Part shown: in pieces, positions 55,201 through 63,399 of the stretch
How positions within the stretch are numbered: position 1 is the first letter of the stretch
Layout of the letters: each line of letters opens with the position of its first letter
From: Allobosea sp. WAO
Lineage (GTDB): Bacteria; Pseudomonadota; Alphaproteobacteria; Rhizobiales; Beijerinckiaceae
DNA length: 64,000 bases
NCBI RefSeq assembly: GCF_001509835.1
Contig: NZ_JXTJ01000011.1
Location: 1-64,000 of the forward strand
Direction: 5' to 3'
The notes under the pieces: generated by a model
Seen by the model: the letters and a program-made list of their open reading frames with translations, nothing else
What the model was told of the DNA's origin: nothing
The model's database searches: none
Made by a program: the position numbers and the translations under genes

Positions 55201-55301
55201 TCCTGATTGATCGACTGGAAATAGGCGCGGAAGATGAAGTTCGAGCCATCGACCAGGAAGAGATGGTCGCCGGGCTTCAGCGAGGGGCTATCGTTCGTCA
55301 T
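52272..55301 (-). CDS. polA: DNA polymerase I
   Basis: A 1009-residue polymerase with all three domains: the 5'-3' exonuclease (residues 1-300, LFLVDGSNFIFRAYF), a 3'-5' exonuclease with active-site VALDTETNSL, and the polymerase. The polymerase has motif A (ISADYSQIELR), the RRAKAINFGIIYG finger motif and motif C (QVHDELVFEV). The D-x-E pair of the proofreading site is intact. ATG 55301 is used; ATG 55313 is equally possible since neither has a clear ribosome site. Confidence 0.97.
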   Translation of the reverse strand: MTNDSPSLKPGDHLFLVDGSNFIFRAYFQSINQDRKYNARSDGLPSGAVRLFATKLFQFVREGVLGVRPTHLAIVFDKSENSFRKQIYPAYKGNRSDPPPDLIPQFPLMREAVRAFGLIPVEQDVYEADDLIATYAKQAREAGADVLIVSADKDLMQLVRPGVAMYDPASGDAKKGAGFRAERRIGEPEVVEYFGVTPDKVTDVQALAGDATDNVPGAPGIGIKTAAQLIGEYGDLETLLARAGEIKQPKRRETLTNPEIVEKVRISHKLVTLVDDVAVETPLCDLTLAQPEPGKLIAFLKAMEFTTITKRAAEAYEADVAAVEADPALAPGGARAAELLSLYAGADSVVPPVAGTGGAAPATAAAASPAPPAADGWLKPTDLAAARKDEAIQLKVDRSVYECVRSIADLTRWIGWAYEAGQVALDTETNSLDAMQADLVGFSLAVAPGKACYVPLQHRGGADLFGGGMVEGQIPLAVAIEALRPLLADPGVLKIGQNLKYDLLVLARHGLAVAPIEDTMLISYALDAGKNNHGMDRLSELHLGHKTIPYSEVAGTGKAQVTFDKIDIEKATSYAAEDADITLRLWRALKPRLAAEGKTAVYEVLERPLVQVLAAMEQRGIAIDRQILSRLSGDFAQSLARLEDEIHTLAGEKFTIGSPKQLGDILFGKMGLPGAQKTATGQWATGAGVLEDLAEQGHELPAKILDWRQLAKLKSTYTDSLPTYVNPQTHRVHTSYALAATTTGRLSSSEPNLQNIPIRTEAGRKIRTAFVAEKGNKLISADYSQIELRILAHIADIPQLRQAFADGVDIHAMTASEMFGVPVEGMPSEVRRRAKAINFGIIYGISAFGLANQLGISREEASAYIRKYFERFPGIRDYMDQAKTTVRASGQVTTIFGRVCHFPAVASKNPSERAFVERQAINAPIQGSAADIIRRAMVRMDGALAEAKLDARMLLQVHDELVFEVPEAQVEAALPVIRKVMVEAPHPAVQLKVPLVVDARAATNWDEAH

Positions 55302-55382
55302 GCGCGGGACCATAGGGCGATGGGCCGGGATGGTCTATTGTGCAAGCAGGCTCGCCCGCAAGAAGCTGTCAGGAGGAAACCG

Positions 55383-56048
55383 ATGAACGTCTACGCCACC
55401 ATGCCGCTCGCCTTCGAGGGCTGCGCCGAGGAGGAGATGCAGGCGCGGGCCGGCGCCTTCCTGGCGACGATGCGCAAGCGCCGCACGGTGCGCGACTATT
55501 CCGACAGGCCGGTGCCGCGCGAGGTGATCGAGGCGGCGGTTGCCACCGCCGGCACGGCTCCTTCCGGCGCCAACCAGCAGCCTTGGAGCTTCGTCTGCAT
55601 TTCCGACCCGGAGCTGAAGCGGAAGATCCGCGAGGGCGCCGAGGAGGAGGAACGCGCCTTCTATGGCGGCCGCGCCGGCGAGGAATGGCTGGATGCGCTG
55701 AGCCATCTCGGCACCGACGAGCACAAGCCCTTCCTCGAGACCGCGCCCTGGCTGATCGCGATCTTCGCCCAGCGCTGGGGCCACGACGCGCAGGGGCGCA
55801 AGGTGAAGCACTATTACGTGCCGGAATCGGTTGGCATCGCCGCCGGCTTCCTGATCGCCTCGCTGCATCAGGCCGGGCTCGCGACGTTGACCCACACGCC
55901 GGCGCCGATGAATTTCCTCAACGAGCTCTGCGGCCGGCCCGACAACGAGAAGGCGGTGATCCTCCTCGTCGTCGGCTACCCCGCCGAGGGCTGCGTCGTT
56001 CCCGCCATCGGCAAGAAGCCGCTGGAGGAGATCGCCAGCTTCCTGTGA
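55383..56048 (+). CDS. Nitroreductase-family protein
   Basis: A 221-residue flavin reductase. The FMN-binding RKRRTVRDYSD at 31-41 and the PSGANQQPWSF motif mark the nitroreductase fold; a dimer normally binds FMN. A near-perfect AGGAGGA site stands before ATG 55383, and the upstream part of the open frame is not used. Substrates in the family include nitro compounds, quinones and iodotyrosine. It is divergent from polA. Confidence 0.88.
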   Translation: MNVYATMPLAFEGCAEEEMQARAGAFLATMRKRRTVRDYSDRPVPREVIEAAVATAGTAPSGANQQPWSFVCISDPELKRKIREGAEEEERAFYGGRAGEEWLDALSHLGTDEHKPFLETAPWLIAIFAQRWGHDAQGRKVKHYYVPESVGIAAGFLIASLHQAGLATLTHTPAPMNFLNELCGRPDNEKAVILLVVGYPAEGCVVPAIGKKPLEEIASFL

Positions 56049-56074
56049 AGGCTCGGCTCCGTTTGTCCACCACC

Positions 56075-56219
56075 GTCATTCCGGGGCGCTGCGGAGCAGC
56101 GAGCCCGGAACCCATTAACACGGCGTCATCGGACAAGGGATGCTGTCGTACGGAGCGTCTTCCGCCAAGGTCGTGTTCATGGGTTCCGGGCTCAGGCCTT
56201 CGGCCCGCCCCGGAATGAC
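56075..56219. repeat. Paired REP-like inverted repeat
   Basis: Two arms of about 47 bases (56075-56121 and 56173-56219) are imperfect inverted copies. The left reads GTCATTCCGGGGCGC then GAGCCCGGAACCCAT. The right reads ATGGGTTCCGGGCTC then GCCCCGGAATGAC. Words of this kind are frequent in Rhizobiales intergenic DNA. It lies between the convergent nitroreductase and SMP-30 genes and could also act as a terminator. Confidence 0.8.
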
Positions 56220-56244
56220 AAGGCTGGATTTCGTTCCCTGTTCC

Positions 56245-57471
56245 TCAGGCCGGCGCCGCGCCCTGCGTGCCCAAATAGAGCGCGTAGAGCGACTGGCTCG
56301 CCGCCATGAACAGCCGGTTCCGCTTCGGCCCGCCGAAGCAGACATTGCCGCAGATTTCCGGCAGGCGGATGCGGCCGATCAGCTTGCCGGTCGGGTTGAA
56401 GCAGAGCACGCCGCTATAGCCGACGGCGCGCCCGGCATTGGACGAGGCCCAGAGATTGCCCTCGACATCGCAGCGCAGCCCGTCCGGCCCGCATTTCACG
56501 CCGTCGACCATGCAGTCCGAGAACAGCTTCTGGTTGGAGAGCTTGTTGTCGGGCCCGACATCGAAGACATGGATGTCGCCCTTGCCGCCCGGCCCGGTAT
56601 CGCCCGGGCCCTTGCCGGTCGAGGCGATGTAGAGCTTCTTGTGGTCGGGCGAGAAGCAGAGCCCGTTCGGGTCTGGCACCTGGCTCTCGTTGACCACGAG
56701 GTCGACGCGGCCGCTCGGGTCGATCCGGTAGCAATTGGTCGGCAGTTCGCGCTTGAAGAAGCCGATCTCGGGAGGCTGGCCAAGGCGCGGATTGATCTTG
56801 CCGTTGGCGTTGCTCGGGCCGCCGGCTGCATCGGGCGCGCCCTCGTAGAGCTGGCCGCCATAGGGCGGATCGGTGAACCAGTAGCTGCCATCGGGATGCT
56901 GGACGATGTCGTTGGGCGAGTTCAGCCGCTTGCCGTCGAACTTGTCGGCGAGGATCGTCACGGAGCCGTCGAGCTCATAGCGCACGACGCGGCGGTTGAG
57001 ATGCTCGCAGGAGAGTTGCCGGCCCTGATAGTCGAAGCTGTTGCCGTTGCTGTTGCCGGAGGGCGTGCGGAAGACGCTGACCCGGCCGTCATCCTCGAGC
57101 CAGCGCAATTGCCGGTTGTTGGGAATGTCGCTCCAGACGAGATAACGCCCTTGCGCGTTCCAAGCCGGGCCCTCGCTCCAAAGCGCGCCGGTCCAGAGCC
57201 GCTGGATCGGGGCATTGGGCTGGGCGAGGCCGTTGAAGGCGGGGTCGACGGCGATGATGTCGGGATCCCAGAAATAGGTCGTCGGCGCACCGTTCCGGCT
57301 GAAGTCGCGGGGCGGCGTGGTCACCGTGCTCGGCGGCGCCGCCGGCCCGGAAGGCGTCTGTGCTAGGGCTTGCCCCGCGCTTGCGGCGAGCGCGCCGGCA
57401 CCGGCGACCTGCAGGAGCCTGCGGCGCGAAAGCGCCGGGCGCGATCCATCGTCCATAGACTGCTGATGCAT
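56245..57471 (-). CDS. SMP-30/gluconolactonase-family exported protein
   Basis: A 408-residue protein with a Tat signal (SRRRLLQVAG, cleavage near ALA at residue 37) and a six-bladed propeller of the SMP-30/gluconolactonase family. Metal-site motifs are visible (WSEGPAWN, RLNSPNDIV, VPDPNGLCFSPD). Such enzymes hydrolyse sugar lactones in the periplasm. A second ATG lies at 57456. The 181 bases upstream hold no gene. Confidence 0.88.
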   Translation of the reverse strand: MHQQSMDDGSRPALSRRRLLQVAGAGALAASAGQALAQTPSGPAAPPSTVTTPPRDFSRNGAPTTYFWDPDIIAVDPAFNGLAQPNAPIQRLWTGALWSEGPAWNAQGRYLVWSDIPNNRQLRWLEDDGRVSVFRTPSGNSNGNSFDYQGRQLSCEHLNRRVVRYELDGSVTILADKFDGKRLNSPNDIVQHPDGSYWFTDPPYGGQLYEGAPDAAGGPSNANGKINPRLGQPPEIGFFKRELPTNCYRIDPSGRVDLVVNESQVPDPNGLCFSPDHKKLYIASTGKGPGDTGPGGKGDIHVFDVGPDNKLSNQKLFSDCMVDGVKCGPDGLRCDVEGNLWASSNAGRAVGYSGVLCFNPTGKLIGRIRLPEICGNVCFGGPKRNRLFMAASQSLYALYLGTQGAAPA

Positions 57472-57652
57472 CTTGGCCTCCCTGGATTGGACTGTTCCGT
57501 CCTTGCGGGACGCATCGGGAGCGCCGATTGCGGCGGCGGCGTGGCACGGATGTGACGCAGCGTCATGGCTGTTGCCGGCCGGCCGGGACTTCCCTTCCGA
57601 CTAAATCGGTTGAATGCTTGGGATTCCGCCCGTCCGCCGCGTGCCTTGCCGC

Positions 57653-58819
57653 TCAGGCGGCGAGATCGGCGACCAGCGCGTCGAGCAGCAGCGCGCCTTC
57701 CGGCGTCGCGGCGAGGCGCCCGCCGGGCTTGCGCATCAGGAAGCCTTCGCCGATCAGGCTGCCGATACGGTTCGAGTTGAGCTTCCGGCCCGACAGGGCC
57801 TCGAACACGGCAAGGTCGATGCCGTCGACCAGCCGCAAGCCCATCAGGAGATATTCGTCGCCCTGCGCCTCGGCGGTGAGCTGCTCGTTCTCGATCAGCG
57901 CGTCGCCATCGGCCTCGACCCGTTGCAGCCAGGTTTCAGGATGCTTCTCGGTCGATTGCGCCATCCGGCCGTCGGCCGTCACCAGCCGGCCATGGGCACC
58001 CGGGCCGATGCCGGCATATTCGCCATAGTGCCAGTAGACCAGGTTGTGCCGGCATTCGGCGCCGGGCCTCGCATGGTTCGAGATCTCGTAGACCGGCAGC
58101 CCGTGCTTGGCGGTGATCTCCTGCGTGATCTCGTAGAGCTCGGCCCCGGCATCGGGATCGGGAATGGCGAGCTTTCCGGCCCGGTAGAGCTGGTCGAAGG
58201 CGGTGCCGGGCTCGATCGTCAACTGGTAGAGCGAGAGATGCTCGGCGGCATGGCTGATCGCGAGCTCGAGCTCAGCCCGCCAGAGCGCCGGCGTCTGGCC
58301 GGGCGCGCGGGCATAGATCAGGTCGAAGGAGTAGCGCTCGAAATATTTCCGGGCGATCGCGACCGCATCCAACGCCTCCTGCGCCGAGTGCATCCGGCCA
58401 AGCGATTTGAGGTCGGCATCGTTCAGCGCCTGCACGCCGAGCGAGACGCGGTTCACCCCCGCGGCCCGGAAATCACGGAAGCGGCCGGCCTCGACGCTGG
58501 TCGGATTGGCCTCGAGCGAGACCTCGCAATTGGGATCGACGGCCCAGTGCTCGCCGATCGCGTCCAGGATCGCGCCGACGGTCGCGCCCTCCATCAGCGA
58601 AGGCGTGCCGCCGCCGAAGAAGATCGAGGAGACGGTGCGGCCCGGCGCCAACGCGGCGCGGTGGGCGATCTCGCGGCGGAAGGCCGCGATGTACCGCGCT
58701 TGGTCGGGCGGGGAATGCCGGACATGGGAGTTGAAGTCGCAATAGGGGCATTTGGCCAGGCAGAACGGCCAATGCACATAGACCGCGAAGCCGGCATCCG
58801 CGGTCGGATGTGCCGGCAT
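57653..58819 (-). CDS. hemW: Heme chaperone HemW (radical SAM, CPO-III-like)
   Basis: A 388-residue radical SAM protein. The cluster motif HWPFCLAKCPYCDFNSH gives the CX3CX2C cysteines; GGGTPSL and the Gln/Asn-rich SAM contacts follow, with the HemW C-terminal domain. HemW transfers heme to target proteins and does not make coproporphyrinogen. The frame is open to 58873 with a TTG start inside rdgB; ATG 58819 is preferred. It is the last gene of the rph-rdgB-hemW operon. Confidence 0.93.
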   Translation of the reverse strand: MPAHPTADAGFAVYVHWPFCLAKCPYCDFNSHVRHSPPDQARYIAAFRREIAHRAALAPGRTVSSIFFGGGTPSLMEGATVGAILDAIGEHWAVDPNCEVSLEANPTSVEAGRFRDFRAAGVNRVSLGVQALNDADLKSLGRMHSAQEALDAVAIARKYFERYSFDLIYARAPGQTPALWRAELELAISHAAEHLSLYQLTIEPGTAFDQLYRAGKLAIPDPDAGAELYEITQEITAKHGLPVYEISNHARPGAECRHNLVYWHYGEYAGIGPGAHGRLVTADGRMAQSTEKHPETWLQRVEADGDALIENEQLTAEAQGDEYLLMGLRLVDGIDLAVFEALSGRKLNSNRIGSLIGEGFLMRKPGGRLAATPEGALLLDALVADLAA

Positions 58820-58851
58820 GCTCTGCCGCCCGGCCAAGGCGGCCCTGGCGG

Positions 58852-59511
58852 TCAAGCGGGCTTCCTCAGGCAAGCGGCGGCCAGCACATGGAAGGCGCGA
58901 GCGCGGTGCGACAGTCCGGGCGAGCCATCGGCGGGAATGCCGTGCTTCTCCTCCGCCGTCATCTCGCCGAAGGTCTTGGCATAGCCGGCCGGCTGGAAGA
59001 TCGGGTCGTAGCCGAAGCCGGAGGGGCCGCGGGGGGCCTCGACGATCTCGCCGAAGACGCGGCCCTCGAACAGTTCCTGGTGCCCGTCCGGCCAGGCGAT
59101 CACCAGCGCCGAGACGAAATGCGCCTTGCGCTGCTCGGGCGTGGTCGCGCCACGCTTGGCGAGCTCCGCCTGCACACGGGCCAGGGCCGGGGCGAAATCC
59201 TTGCCGGGCCCGGCCCAGTTCGCCGAGAACAGGCCGGGCGCGCCGTCCAGCGCGTCGATGCAGATGCCGGAATCGTCGGCCAGAGCCGGCAGGCCGGAGG
59301 CACTGGCCGCCGCCACCGCCTTGATCGCGGCGTTCTCGGCGAACATGTGGCCGTCCTCTTCGGGCTCGGGCAGGCCGAGCTCGCCGGCCGAGACCAGCTC
59401 GACGCCATAGGGCGCCAGCAATTCGCGCATCTCGCGCAATTTGCCCTGGTTATGGGTCGCAATCACGACCCTGCCGGACAGGGGACGGTTGGGCGTTGTC
59501 ATTGTGCTCAT
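58852..59511 (-). CDS. rdgB: XTP/dITP pyrophosphatase RdgB
   Basis: A 219-residue HAM1-family enzyme that removes non-canonical purine nucleotides (dITP, XTP). The nucleotide motif ATHNQGKLREM near residue 18, ALADDSGICIDAL mid-protein and GFGYDPIF with SHRARAF at the end are all present. ATG 59511 overlaps the stop of a small upstream gene as ATGA, so the two are coupled. Confidence 0.95.
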   Translation of the reverse strand: MSTMTTPNRPLSGRVVIATHNQGKLREMRELLAPYGVELVSAGELGLPEPEEDGHMFAENAAIKAVAAASASGLPALADDSGICIDALDGAPGLFSANWAGPGKDFAPALARVQAELAKRGATTPEQRKAHFVSALVIAWPDGHQELFEGRVFGEIVEAPRGPSGFGYDPIFQPAGYAKTFGEMTAEEKHGIPADGSPGLSHRARAFHVLAAACLRKPA

Positions 59512-59678
59512 ACCGGGTGTCCTCCGCCGTCGTCCCGCGGCGGCTCATGGCCTCGATCGAGGGGGGCGGATGATTGTTTGCGGTCGATCTTCTGGCTCGG
59601 CCGAACGCTAACGGCAATCACAACGAGCAGGACCGCCAAGGCGATCGCTAACCCGAGCCCGATCTCCGTCGCGTTCAT
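59508..59678 (-). CDS. Small single-span membrane protein between rph and rdgB
   Basis: A 56-residue frame from ATG 59678. It has a short polar start, a hydrophobic span (GLGLAIALAVLLVVIAVSV) and a charged tail ending DDGGGHPV. Its stop overlaps the rdgB ATG as ATGA and it begins 13 bases after the rph stop, which supports co-translation. The ribosome site is weak (GAG at 8 bases). Tail-anchored or signal-anchored; no known family. Confidence 0.55.
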   Translation of the reverse strand: MNATEIGLGLAIALAVLLVVIAVSVRPSQKIDRKQSSAPLDRGHEPPRDDGGGHPV

Positions 59679-59691
59679 CCCTAAAACTCGA

Positions 59692-60408
59692 TTATGCCAC
59701 CGCCGCCTTCTGCAGCGCGACGAGCTGGCCGACGCCGCCCTTGGCGAGCTTGAGCAAGGCCATCAGCTCGTCCTCCGAGAACGGCGCGCCTTCGGCCGTG
59801 CCCTGCACCTCGACGAGGCCGCCGGTGCCGGTGATCACGAAATTCGCATCGGTCTGGGCGCCGGAATCCTCGACATAGTCGAGATCGATCACCGGGTTGC
59901 CGGCGACGATGCCGCAGGACACCGCCGCGACATGGTCCTTCAGCGGGTTGGTGCCCTTGAGCATGCCCCGACCTTCCATCCATTTCAGCGCATCGTGCAG
60001 CGCGACCCAGGCGCCGGTGATCGAGGCGGTGCGGGTGCCGCCATCGGCCTGCAGCACGTCGCAATCGACGACGATCTGGCGCTCGCCGATCGCGGTCAGG
60101 TCGACCACGGCGCGAAGTGAGCGCCCGACGAGGCGCTGGATCTCCTGGGTGCGGCCCGAGGGCTTGCCGGAGGTGACCTCGCGGCGGGTGCGCTCATGCG
60201 TGGCGCGCGGCAGCATCGAATATTCGGCCGTGACCCAGCCCTTGCCGGTGCCGCGCAGCCAGGGCGGACCCTTTTCCTCGACGGTCGCGGCACAGAGCAC
60301 CCTGGTCTCGCCGAAGCTCACCATGCAGGAGCCCTCGGCATAGCGGACCACGCCGCGCTCGAGCGTGACCTTGCGCATCTCGTCGGCGGCACGCTTGGAG
60401 GGTCTCAT
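59692..60408 (-). CDS. rph: Ribonuclease PH
   Basis: A 238-residue phosphorolytic exoribonuclease that trims tRNA 3' ends. Motifs include MRPSKRAADEMRKV at the start, CAATVEEKGPPWL, AEYSMLPRATHER and IVVDCDVLQADGGTRTASI. Three ATG codons run in a row; the third (60408) matches the usual MRPS start and has the better AGGA spacing. It is divergent from hrcA, as in many alphaproteobacteria. Confidence 0.96.
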   Translation of the reverse strand: MRPSKRAADEMRKVTLERGVVRYAEGSCMVSFGETRVLCAATVEEKGPPWLRGTGKGWVTAEYSMLPRATHERTRREVTSGKPSGRTQEIQRLVGRSLRAVVDLTAIGERQIVVDCDVLQADGGTRTASITGAWVALHDALKWMEGRGMLKGTNPLKDHVAAVSCGIVAGNPVIDLDYVEDSGAQTDANFVITGTGGLVEVQGTAEGAPFSEDELMALLKLAKGGVGQLVALQKAAVA

Positions 60409-60549
60409 CATCATCGTCCTGCTCTTAGGGATCGGCGGCTTGTAGGCGTTTCAAGATGGGGCGGCAAGGCGAGGCCTTGCAGATGCCGCTTGATCCGCCG
60501 CGTCCGGGAAGGGACAATGGCGCATGTACAACAGGCCCCTTGACGCCAG

Positions 60550-61632
60550 ATGAGCGCCTATACGCGCCCGGAATCGCCGGGCGGCCTGGTCGAGATCGAC
60601 CAGCGCTCGCGCGAAATCTTCCGCCATATCGTCGATGGCTATCTTGCTACCGGCGAGCCGGTCGGCTCGCGCAACATCGCGCGCCTCCTGCCGATGACGC
60701 TGTCGCCGGCGACGGTACGCAACGTCATGACCGATCTCGAAATGGCCGGGCTGATCTACGCCCCCCACACCTCGGCAGGGCGTCTGCCGACCGAGCGGGG
60801 CCTGCGCTTCTTCGTCGACGCGATGATGGAGGTCGGCAACCTCACTTCGGAGGAGCGGACCCGGATCGAGGCGCAGATGCGGGCGGCCGCAAGCGGGCGC
60901 ACCCTCGACGGCACGTTGACCGAGGCCTCGGCGCTGCTCTCGGGCCTCTCGCGCGGAGCGGGCGTCGTCGTCACCACCAAGGCCAATGCCCGGCTGAAGC
61001 ATATCGAATTCGTCCGGCTCGATGCCAATCGCGCCCTCGTCGTGCTGGTCGCCGATGATGGCACGGTCGAGAACCGTTTGCTCGCGCTTCCGCCGGGCCT
61101 GCCGGCCTCGGCGCTGGTCGAGGCCGGCAATTTCCTCAACGCCCGCATCGCCGGCAAGACGCTCGCCGAGATCCGCCGCGAGATCGACGACAGCCGCACC
61201 CAGATGGAGCGCGAGCTCGACGGGCTGACGGCGCGCCTCGTCGAAAGCGGCATCGCGACCTCGTCGGGCCCTTCCGGCGACCGGCATCTGATCGTGCGCG
61301 GCCAGGCCAATCTGCTGGAGGATCTGAAGGCGCAGGAGGATCTGGAGCGCATCCGCCTGCTCTTCGCCGATCTCGAGACGCAGACCGAGCTGATCGACCT
61401 TCTGACCCGGGCCGAGGCCGGCGACGGGGTGCGCATCTTCATCGGCTCGGAGAACAAGCTGTTCTCGATGTCGGGTTCCTCGATCGTTGCCGCGCCTTTC
61501 CGCGATGGCGAGCAGCGCATCGTCGGCGTGGTCGGCATCATCGGGCCGACGCGCCTCAACTATGCCCGCATCGTGCCGATGGTCGACTATACCGCGCGGG
61601 TGGTCGGGCGGCTGCTCGAAGGTGGACGATGA
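60550..61632 (+). CDS. hrcA: Heat-inducible transcription repressor HrcA
   Basis: A 360-residue HrcA, which represses groESL/dnaK through CIRCE. The winged helix is at about 20-85 (GSRNIARLLPMTLSPATVRN), GAF-like inserted and C-terminal domains follow (VRIFIGSENKLFSMSGSSIV and GVVGIIGPTRLNYARIVP). No CIRCE element was found upstream. Usually grpE follows; here an ankyrin gene overlaps the stop by four bases instead. Confidence 0.97.
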   Translation: MSAYTRPESPGGLVEIDQRSREIFRHIVDGYLATGEPVGSRNIARLLPMTLSPATVRNVMTDLEMAGLIYAPHTSAGRLPTERGLRFFVDAMMEVGNLTSEERTRIEAQMRAAASGRTLDGTLTEASALLSGLSRGAGVVVTTKANARLKHIEFVRLDANRALVVLVADDGTVENRLLALPPGLPASALVEAGNFLNARIAGKTLAEIRREIDDSRTQMERELDGLTARLVESGIATSSGPSGDRHLIVRGQANLLEDLKAQEDLERIRLLFADLETQTELIDLLTRAEAGDGVRIFIGSENKLFSMSGSSIVAAPFRDGEQRIVGVVGIIGPTRLNYARIVPMVDYTARVVGRLLEGGR

Positions 61633-62288
61633 GACGGGCCGGGCGGCTATTGGCCGGTGTTCTGGCGGGAGCGATGCTGATGACGGGCGCTCGTGCAGCA
61701 ACTGCGGACCTGCTCTCCGCCGCTTCTTCCGGCAATCTTGCCGAGGTCAGCCGGCTGATCGCTTCCGGCGTCGATCTCGAACAGCGCGACGGGCAGGGCC
61801 AGACCCCGCTGCTACGCGCCGTCGCCGGCAACCATGTCGCAGTCGCCAAGGCCCTGCTCGCCGCCGGGGCCAGCCTGAATGCCCAGGCTACCAACCAGGA
61901 CACGCCCTGGCTGCTCGCCGGGGCCAGCGGCCGTAGCGAGATCATCGCCGCCATGCTGCCGCTGAAGCCCGATCTCTCGATCCGCAATCGCTATGGCGGC
62001 AATGCGCTGATCCCGGCCTGCGAGCGCGCCCATGTCGAGACCGTGAAGCTGCTCCTGACCAGCGGCATCGATCTCGACCACGTCAACAATCTCGGCTGGA
62101 CCTGTCTCCTGGAGATCGTGATCCTCGGCGATGGCGGGCCGCGCCACCAACAGGTCGCCAAGCTGGTGCTCGATGCCGGCGCCAATCCCAATCTCGCCGA
62201 CAAGGATGGCATCAGCCCGCTCCAGCATGCCCGCAAGCGCGGCCAGAGCGAGGTTGCCAAGCTGATCGCCGCGAAGGGCGGACGCTGA
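61629..62288 (+). CDS. Exported ankyrin-repeat protein
   Basis: A 219-residue protein with a signal peptide (RLLAGVLAGAMLMTGARA, residues 6-23) and about five ankyrin repeats (for example GQTPLLRAVAGNHVAVAKAL, NALIPACERAHVETVKLLL, GISPLQHARKRGQSEVAKLI). ATG 61629 overlaps the hrcA stop as ATGA. Periplasmic ankyrin proteins often pair with catalase or other enzymes; the partner is unknown. Being coupled to hrcA suggests heat-related expression. Confidence 0.88.
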   Translation: MRRAGRLLAGVLAGAMLMTGARAATADLLSAASSGNLAEVSRLIASGVDLEQRDGQGQTPLLRAVAGNHVAVAKALLAAGASLNAQATNQDTPWLLAGASGRSEIIAAMLPLKPDLSIRNRYGGNALIPACERAHVETVKLLLTSGIDLDHVNNLGWTCLLEIVILGDGGPRHQQVAKLVLDAGANPNLADKDGISPLQHARKRGQSEVAKLIAAKGGR

Positions 62289-62291
62289 GCT

Positions 62292-62645
62292 TTATTCCAA
62301 CCAGTCGGTGGCGAAGCGCTCGCTGGCGTGGATGTCGATCGTTTCCAGCGTGTCCGGCCCGAGGCTGCGGAACTTGTGCGGCACACCGGCCGGCACCACC
62401 AGGATTTCTCCCGGCCCAGCCTCGATCTCCCGGTCGCCGATCGTGTAGAGCGCCCGCCCGGTGCGGACGATGAAGGTCTCGGGATAGGGATGGGTATGCA
62501 GTCGCGGTCCATTGCCCGGCTCGGCGCGGACGAAGATCAGCGAGACCTCGCCGCCGAAGCCTTGAACCTCGCCATGCCATTCACCTGGCGTCTCGGACCA
62601 GTCCTCGCGGCGAATGGCGTGGGGACCTGCGTTCGTGCCCGTCAT
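62292..62645 (-). CDS. Cupin-domain protein
   Basis: A 117-residue single-domain cupin. The metal-site pattern RLHTHPYPETFIV and PAGVPHKF provides three His and one Glu. There is no signal peptide. ATG 62645 starts just after the LysE-type gene stop. The activity could be isomerase, dioxygenase or binding; it cannot be told from sequence. Confidence 0.86.
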   Translation of the reverse strand: MTGTNAGPHAIRREDWSETPGEWHGEVQGFGGEVSLIFVRAEPGNGPRLHTHPYPETFIVRTGRALYTIGDREIEAGPGEILVVPAGVPHKFRSLGPDTLETIDIHASERFATDWLE

Positions 62646-62646
62646 C

Positions 62647-63261
62647 TCAGCCGCGCGTCGCGATCACGGCCGCTGCGCCGGCCATGACGCCGCCGGTGAA
62701 ACGGTTGATCCGGCGCATCGTCTGTGGGCTCGAAACCAGCCGCCGGGCCCGGTCGGCCGCATAGGCGTAGCCGAGCAGCGTGGTGTTGATGATCACCATG
62801 GTCAGCACCGCGATCTCGACGAAGAGCAGCGGCGTGATCGCGCTGAGATCGACCACCAGCGGCAGGATCGAGACGAAGAACACCATCACCTTGGGGTTGC
62901 CGAGCGTCAGCGCGATGCCGCCGAAGAACAGGCGCCAGCCCTCGCCGGGGATGGCCTCGGGCGCCTTGGTGCTCTCGACCGGCGTGGTCCAGAGCTTCCA
63001 GGCGAGATAGATCAGATAGGCGCAGCCGGCATATTTGATGGCGACGAAGACGCCGTGGAAGCTCTGCATCAGCAGCGACAGGCCGAGCGCCGAGAAGGTC
63101 AGCCAGACGAGGTCGCCGGCGGCGATGCCGAGCACGAAGGGCACGGCGCGGCGAAAGCCGGTCGAGAGCGAGCGGGCCACCAGTGCCGCAATGCCGGGGC
63201 CCGGCGAGGCGACCGCCAGGAAATAGACCCCGGCGAAGACCATGAATCCGGCGATGTCCAT
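62647..63261 (-). CDS. LysE/RhtB-family amino acid exporter
   Basis: A 204-residue inner-membrane exporter with six hydrophobic segments. The N-terminal FLAVASPGPGIAALVARSLS and GIAAGDLVW motifs are diagnostic of the LysE/RhtB group. Substrate prediction is not possible. It is followed directly by the cupin gene, so the two may be co-expressed. Confidence 0.9.
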   Translation of the reverse strand: MDIAGFMVFAGVYFLAVASPGPGIAALVARSLSTGFRRAVPFVLGIAAGDLVWLTFSALGLSLLMQSFHGVFVAIKYAGCAYLIYLAWKLWTTPVESTKAPEAIPGEGWRLFFGGIALTLGNPKVMVFFVSILPLVVDLSAITPLLFVEIAVLTMVIINTTLLGYAYAADRARRLVSSPQTMRRINRFTGGVMAGAAAVIATRG

Positions 63262-63399
63262 GCGTTCGGTTCCCTGCGTCGTGCAGCTCTGCTGGGCGGC
63301 GAATTTAGCAGCGCGCAGCGCGGCTGTCCCATCGGCATGCGTGATGGCTGCGATCAGCGGGCGTGAGGCCTGCCGGGCCCGTCGTTCGGATACGGACCC

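Noticed and set aside
60415..60549. CIRCE element upstream of hrcA
   Set aside because: I looked for the TTAGCACTC/GAGTGCTAA dyad and did not find it in the rph-hrcA gap.
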